A DNA stretch of 8,120 nt from Chloroflexi bacterium RBG_13_53_26 (GTDB taxonomy: Bacteria; Chloroflexota; Dehalococcoidia; UBA2247; RBG-13-53-26): positions 1-8,120 of the forward strand of contig MGMW01000116.1 of NCBI GenBank assembly GCA_001795035.1, given 5' to 3'. A model generated the notes under the pieces. The model searched no databases and was not told the origin of the DNA. It saw nothing but the letters and a program-made list of their open reading frames with translations. A program made the translations under genes and the position numbers. This document shows, piece by piece, positions 6,519-8,120 of the stretch. The first letter of the stretch is position 1, and every line of letters starts with the position of its first letter.

Positions 6519-6558
6519 GGTCACTCAGGATATGGTGTTATTGCGTTCCTGAGTGACC
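6519..6558. repeat. Perfect 12-bp inverted repeat downstream of the DUF5679 gene
   Basis: GGTCACTCAGGA (6519-6530) and TCCTGAGTGACC (6547-6558) are exact inverted copies around a 16-nt loop. As RNA this is a stable stem. No T-tract follows on either strand, so it is not a classical intrinsic terminator. It may still end or protect the DUF5679 message, or bind a protein as DNA. Confidence 0.7.
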
Positions 6559-6596
6559 AAGAGCCTAGTGGTATTGGTGTTTGTTCCTTATGAACA

Positions 6597-6641
6597 TATA
6601 TCAGAGATAGTCCCTCTGGATTGATTTCTATATCAGAGGGG
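6597..6641 (+). repeat. Direct repeat TATATCAGAG with two competing hairpins
   Basis: TATATCAGAG occurs at 6597-6606 and 6629-6638, 32 bp apart. The segment between contains CCCTCTG (6612-6618), which pairs with CAGAGGG (6634-6640), while its CTCTG core can pair instead with CAGAG of the first copy (6602-6606). The two folds exclude each other. A G/T-rich stretch follows the second hairpin but is not a clean T-tract. Confidence 0.45.
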
Positions 6642-6863
6642 TTGGGTTTGTTCTGAAAGCCTTCACCGAAGAAGAGTGCTGCAACCTCTGTCTCGCCAGG
6701 AGTGAAGTTTTGTCTCTCCTCCTCCTCGGTTTGTGACCGATGGCAATAGTCTTCCCCGATCCATGTTTATTCTTGCTCATATGGAGTCGTTGACCTTCGT
6801 CTCTTTGGTGTGTTCCTCTGCCCTGCTTCGAGTCTGATATTGATATGAATTGTTGCCAAGTTA

Positions 6864-7142
6864 TTGGAGGGTGTGGCTATTCGCCTGTGGCAGAGTTCTC
6901 TAGTGGCATATGTTGCGGCTGGTATCATACTCGGATCTGTCCTGGGTTTAATAGGATCGACCGACAACAATTCCCCTGAGCTGCTTATCTTCTTTGGCAT
7001 CGGGGTGATCTTCATGTTCTTCCTCATCGGCGTTGACGAGATGGGGAAGATGAGAGCACTTGTTCAGATGAACAAGCTCTGCAGGCGGAATAGAGAAAGA
7101 GAAGTAGTCGAAGAAACTACAAAACTCGATTTTGGGGGATAA
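6864..7142 (+). CDS. Short two-helix membrane ORF resembling the start of a CPA2/Kef-type antiporter, possibly a remnant
   Basis: The frame gives up to 92 residues with two membrane helices, about 12-31 (SSLVAYVAAGIILGSVLGLI) and 38-56 (SPELLIFFGIGVIFMFFLI), and then a charged tail. The pattern, including the GIILG and FLIGVDEM segments, resembles helices 2-3 of CPA2 cation:proton antiporters, but those have about 12 helices and this stops after two. The start is uncertain: TTG at 6864 has no ribosome site, and GTG at 6873 has GGAGG only 2 nt away. In the same frame, antiporter-like residues (IVAKLLEGVA) continue upstream to a TGA at 6846-6848, hinting that the true N-terminus was lost. Its stop lies 2 nt before otsB, whose Shine-Dalgarno is inside its last codons, which favours real translation. 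Either a decayed antiporter or a small membrane protein coupled to otsB; the function is unknown. Confidence 0.5.
   Translation: MEGVAIRLWQSSLVAYVAAGIILGSVLGLIGSTDNNSPELLIFFGIGVIFMFFLIGVDEMGKMRALVQMNKLCRRNREREVVEETTKLDFGG
7134..7139 (+). promoter_or_regulatory. Ribosome binding site of otsB inside the upstream ORF
   Basis: GGGGGA ends 5 nt before the TTG at 7145 and overlaps the final codons of the preceding membrane ORF, whose TAA is at 7140-7142. It selects the TTG start, as no other start codon exists in frame back to the TAG at 7091-7093. Confidence 0.6.
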
Positions 7143-7144
7143 GA

Positions 7145-7960
7145 TTGGAGCATCTTTTGGTAGACTGGCAACAGGTTGCAGCGCGTGTTACGAGTGCGAG
7201 ACATATTCTGATCGTCAGCGATTTTGATGGCACACTCGTCCCGATCGCAGGGAGACCGGGTGAAGCGATACTGCCTGAAAGAACAAAAGAACTCCTACAG
7301 GCTCTGGCCAAGAAGCCCAATATCGTCATAGGAATCGTCAGTGGTCGGGCTTTGGATGATCTGAGGAACAAGGTCGGTATTGAAGGGATAACCTATGCTG
7401 GTAATCATGGGCTGGAAATAGAGGGACCAGAGGTTGTCTTTGTGAATCCATTAGCAGAGCAGACCAGATTCACCATGCAAAGGCTGTACAGAGTGTTGAG
7501 TCGTGCTCTAAGTGGGATCGGAGGTGTGGTCATAGAGGATAAACGTCTTACTCTGAGTGTGCACTACCGTTTGGTGGACGAAGAGAAGGCCGGCCTGGTG
7601 GAAAATCTGTTCAGTCAGATTGTAGACAAAATGCAAGCCGCCGGCAGAATAAGGACTACTTACGGGAAGAAGGTGCTGGAGGTGAGACCTGCTGTGGACT
7701 GGGACAAGGGCAAAGCCATATCCCTGATCTTGGACAGTCAGGTGAATGTCAGTGGCGAAGGAGGATTCCTGCCGATCTTCATGGGTGATGATGTTACGGA
7801 TGAGGATGGCTTTGCTGCCATAGAGGATCGCGGTGGTATCTCGGTCTTTGTTGGAAACGAGAAAGACAACAGCGCTGCTCAGTACTTCGTAGAGTCACCG
7901 GCAGAGGTTCAGCAATTGCTGGGCCAATTGCTGAACCTTATTGAAGCCGGTCATGCCTAG
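7145..7960 (+). CDS. otsB: Trehalose-6-phosphate phosphatase
   Basis: This 271-residue HAD-superfamily phosphatase removes phosphate from trehalose 6-phosphate to give trehalose, a compatible solute, in the cytoplasm. HAD motif I is DFDGTL, with nucleophile D26 and acid D28. SGR at 66-68 is motif II, K188 or K190 in DWDKGKA supplies motif III, and GDDVTDEDGF at 214-223 is motif IV. The substrate-cap signatures NHGLE (87-91) and EVRP (179-182) are characteristic of OtsB. Length is normal (about 250-270). It starts at TTG, with a G-rich Shine-Dalgarno that overlaps the end of the upstream ORF. No trehalose-6-phosphate synthase (otsA) is in the window; it may lie elsewhere or be replaced. A probable transposase gene starts 57 bp downstream. 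Family assignment is firm; specificity could extend to related sugar phosphates. Confidence 0.93.
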   Translation: MEHLLVDWQQVAARVTSARHILIVSDFDGTLVPIAGRPGEAILPERTKELLQALAKKPNIVIGIVSGRALDDLRNKVGIEGITYAGNHGLEIEGPEVVFVNPLAEQTRFTMQRLYRVLSRALSGIGGVVIEDKRLTLSVHYRLVDEEKAGLVENLFSQIVDKMQAAGRIRTTYGKKVLEVRPAVDWDKGKAISLILDSQVNVSGEGGFLPIFMGDDVTDEDGFAAIEDRGGISVFVGNEKDNSAAQYFVESPAEVQQLLGQLLNLIEAGHA

Positions 7961-7980
7961 TATCCTGACAGGTGATTGTC

Positions 7981-8009
7981 TTGCCATAATGCCGGGAGTC
8001 TGCTATGCT
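7981..8009 (+). promoter_or_regulatory. Candidate promoter of the transposase-like gene
   Basis: TTGCCA (7981-7986), a 17-bp spacer and TATGCT (8004-8009), with TGC just before the -10 (an extended -10). The predicted transcription start is near 8016, almost at the ATG at 8017, so the message would be nearly leaderless. The 7-bp inverted repeat TGCCATA (7982-7988) / TATGGCA (8011-8017) overlaps both ends and could be an autoregulatory site. Confidence 0.4.
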
Positions 8010-8016
8010 GTATGGC

Positions 8017-8120
8017 ATGAGCAGACGAGCTGTTCCCATCGTGTTGACTGCCCAAGAGCGTAACTTACTGGAACTCAGACTGAGGGCTCGTACAGCCACC
8101 CAGCGTGAGGTGATGAGGGC
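8017..8120 (+). CDS. Probable IS630-family transposase, N-terminal fragment (cut by window edge)
   Basis: The visible 34 codons start MSRRAVPIVLTAQERNLLE and continue through RARTATQREVMR. This matches the opening of IS630/Tc1-type transposases, which begin with a basic segment, then L-T-x-x-E-R and a helix-turn-helix containing R-T-A-x-Q-R. The DDE catalytic domain would lie beyond the window. No Shine-Dalgarno is present and the upstream promoter predicts a nearly leaderless transcript. The terminal inverted repeat of the element cannot be identified with only one end in view; IS630 elements insert at TA, and TA occurs at 7958 and 7961, next to the otsB stop. A stand-alone helix-turn-helix regulator is the alternative. 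Confidence 0.65.
   Translation, partial: MSRRAVPIVLTAQERNLLELRLRARTATQREVMR

Larger units (their letters stand above)
6449..6863. other. 415-bp gene-poor region with hairpins
   Basis: No credible gene was found on either strand. Short frames such as 17 codons from 6740 and 18 codons from 6781 lack ribosome sites. Contents are a perfect 12-bp inverted repeat at 6519-6558, a 10-bp direct repeat with alternative hairpins at 6597-6641, and a small TCGGT/ACCGA hairpin at 6726-6740. No tRNA-like fold was recognised. The last part (about 6790-6863) encodes, in the frame of the following membrane ORF, a hydrophobic stretch interrupted by a TGA, which may be decayed coding sequence. Confidence 0.5.

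Noticed and set aside
6661..6707. CTTCAC/GTGAAG pairing as part of a riboswitch or structured RNA
   Set aside because: The arms are only 6 bp with a 35-nt gap, and no conserved riboswitch box could be recognised.
6821..6840. TTCGAGTC segment as a tRNA T-loop
   Set aside because: No acceptor, D-arm or anticodon pairing can be assembled around it.
6790..6849. TTGACC and TGATAT/TATGAA boxes as promoter for the membrane ORF and otsB
   Set aside because: No -35/-10 pair has acceptable spacing, so no promoter is claimed.
6767..7027. Minus-strand 86-codon frame across the small membrane ORF
   Set aside because: Its low-complexity, basic and proline/serine-rich translation has no domain, and the plus strand has clear membrane helices.

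Overview
The window holds eleven protein-coding genes or gene fragments. Two arms diverge from a compact promoter region at about 4109-4265. The organism is probably an anaerobic, uncultured-type bacterium, possibly in the Chloroflexota (Dehalococcoidia-like). This rests on the company of a 47-residue DUF5679 zinc ribbon, a DUF4416 protein and a short QueG-like corrinoid/Fe-S protein, on sigma70-type promoters and on mixed ATG/GTG/TTG starts. The assignment is inference and only moderately secure.

Left arm (minus strand, 4108 down to 1). A four-gene run is read away from the divergent promoter. It encodes a FabF-type ketosynthase with an intact Cys-His-His-Lys active site, a dedicated acyl carrier protein, and two consecutive CrtI/phytoene-desaturase-like FAD oxidoreductases. 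The second oxidoreductase overlaps the first by 4 nt and runs off the left edge. The set looks like the front of a specialised type II fatty-acid/polyene pathway, in which an ACP-bound chain is extended and then desaturated, isomerised or saturated by FAD enzymes. It resembles in outline the FAS-II plus desaturase clusters proposed for ladderane lipids. This is the best candidate here for an undescribed system, but its product cannot be read from the sequence and the rest of the cluster lies outside the window.

Right arm (plus strand). A strong promoter drives a MarC-family membrane protein (4266-4856). It is followed by a short QueG-like double [4Fe-4S] protein (4956-5672), which is closely coupled to a DUF4416 protein (5676-6209). 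The stop codon of that gene lies inside the -35 box of the next promoter, which drives the DUF5679 zinc ribbon (6305-6448) through a 5' leader that folds into a hairpin.

A 415-bp gene-poor stretch (6449-6863) follows, with a perfect 12-bp inverted repeat and a pair of mutually exclusive small hairpins. Then comes a short two-helix membrane ORF (6864-7142) that resembles the beginning of a CPA2/Kef-type antiporter and may be a remnant. It is closely linked to a complete trehalose-6-phosphate phosphatase (otsB, 7145-7960, TTG start). The window ends in the first 34 codons of a probable IS630-type transposase (from 8017), so the right edge borders a mobile element. No rRNA, tRNA or CRISPR array was seen.
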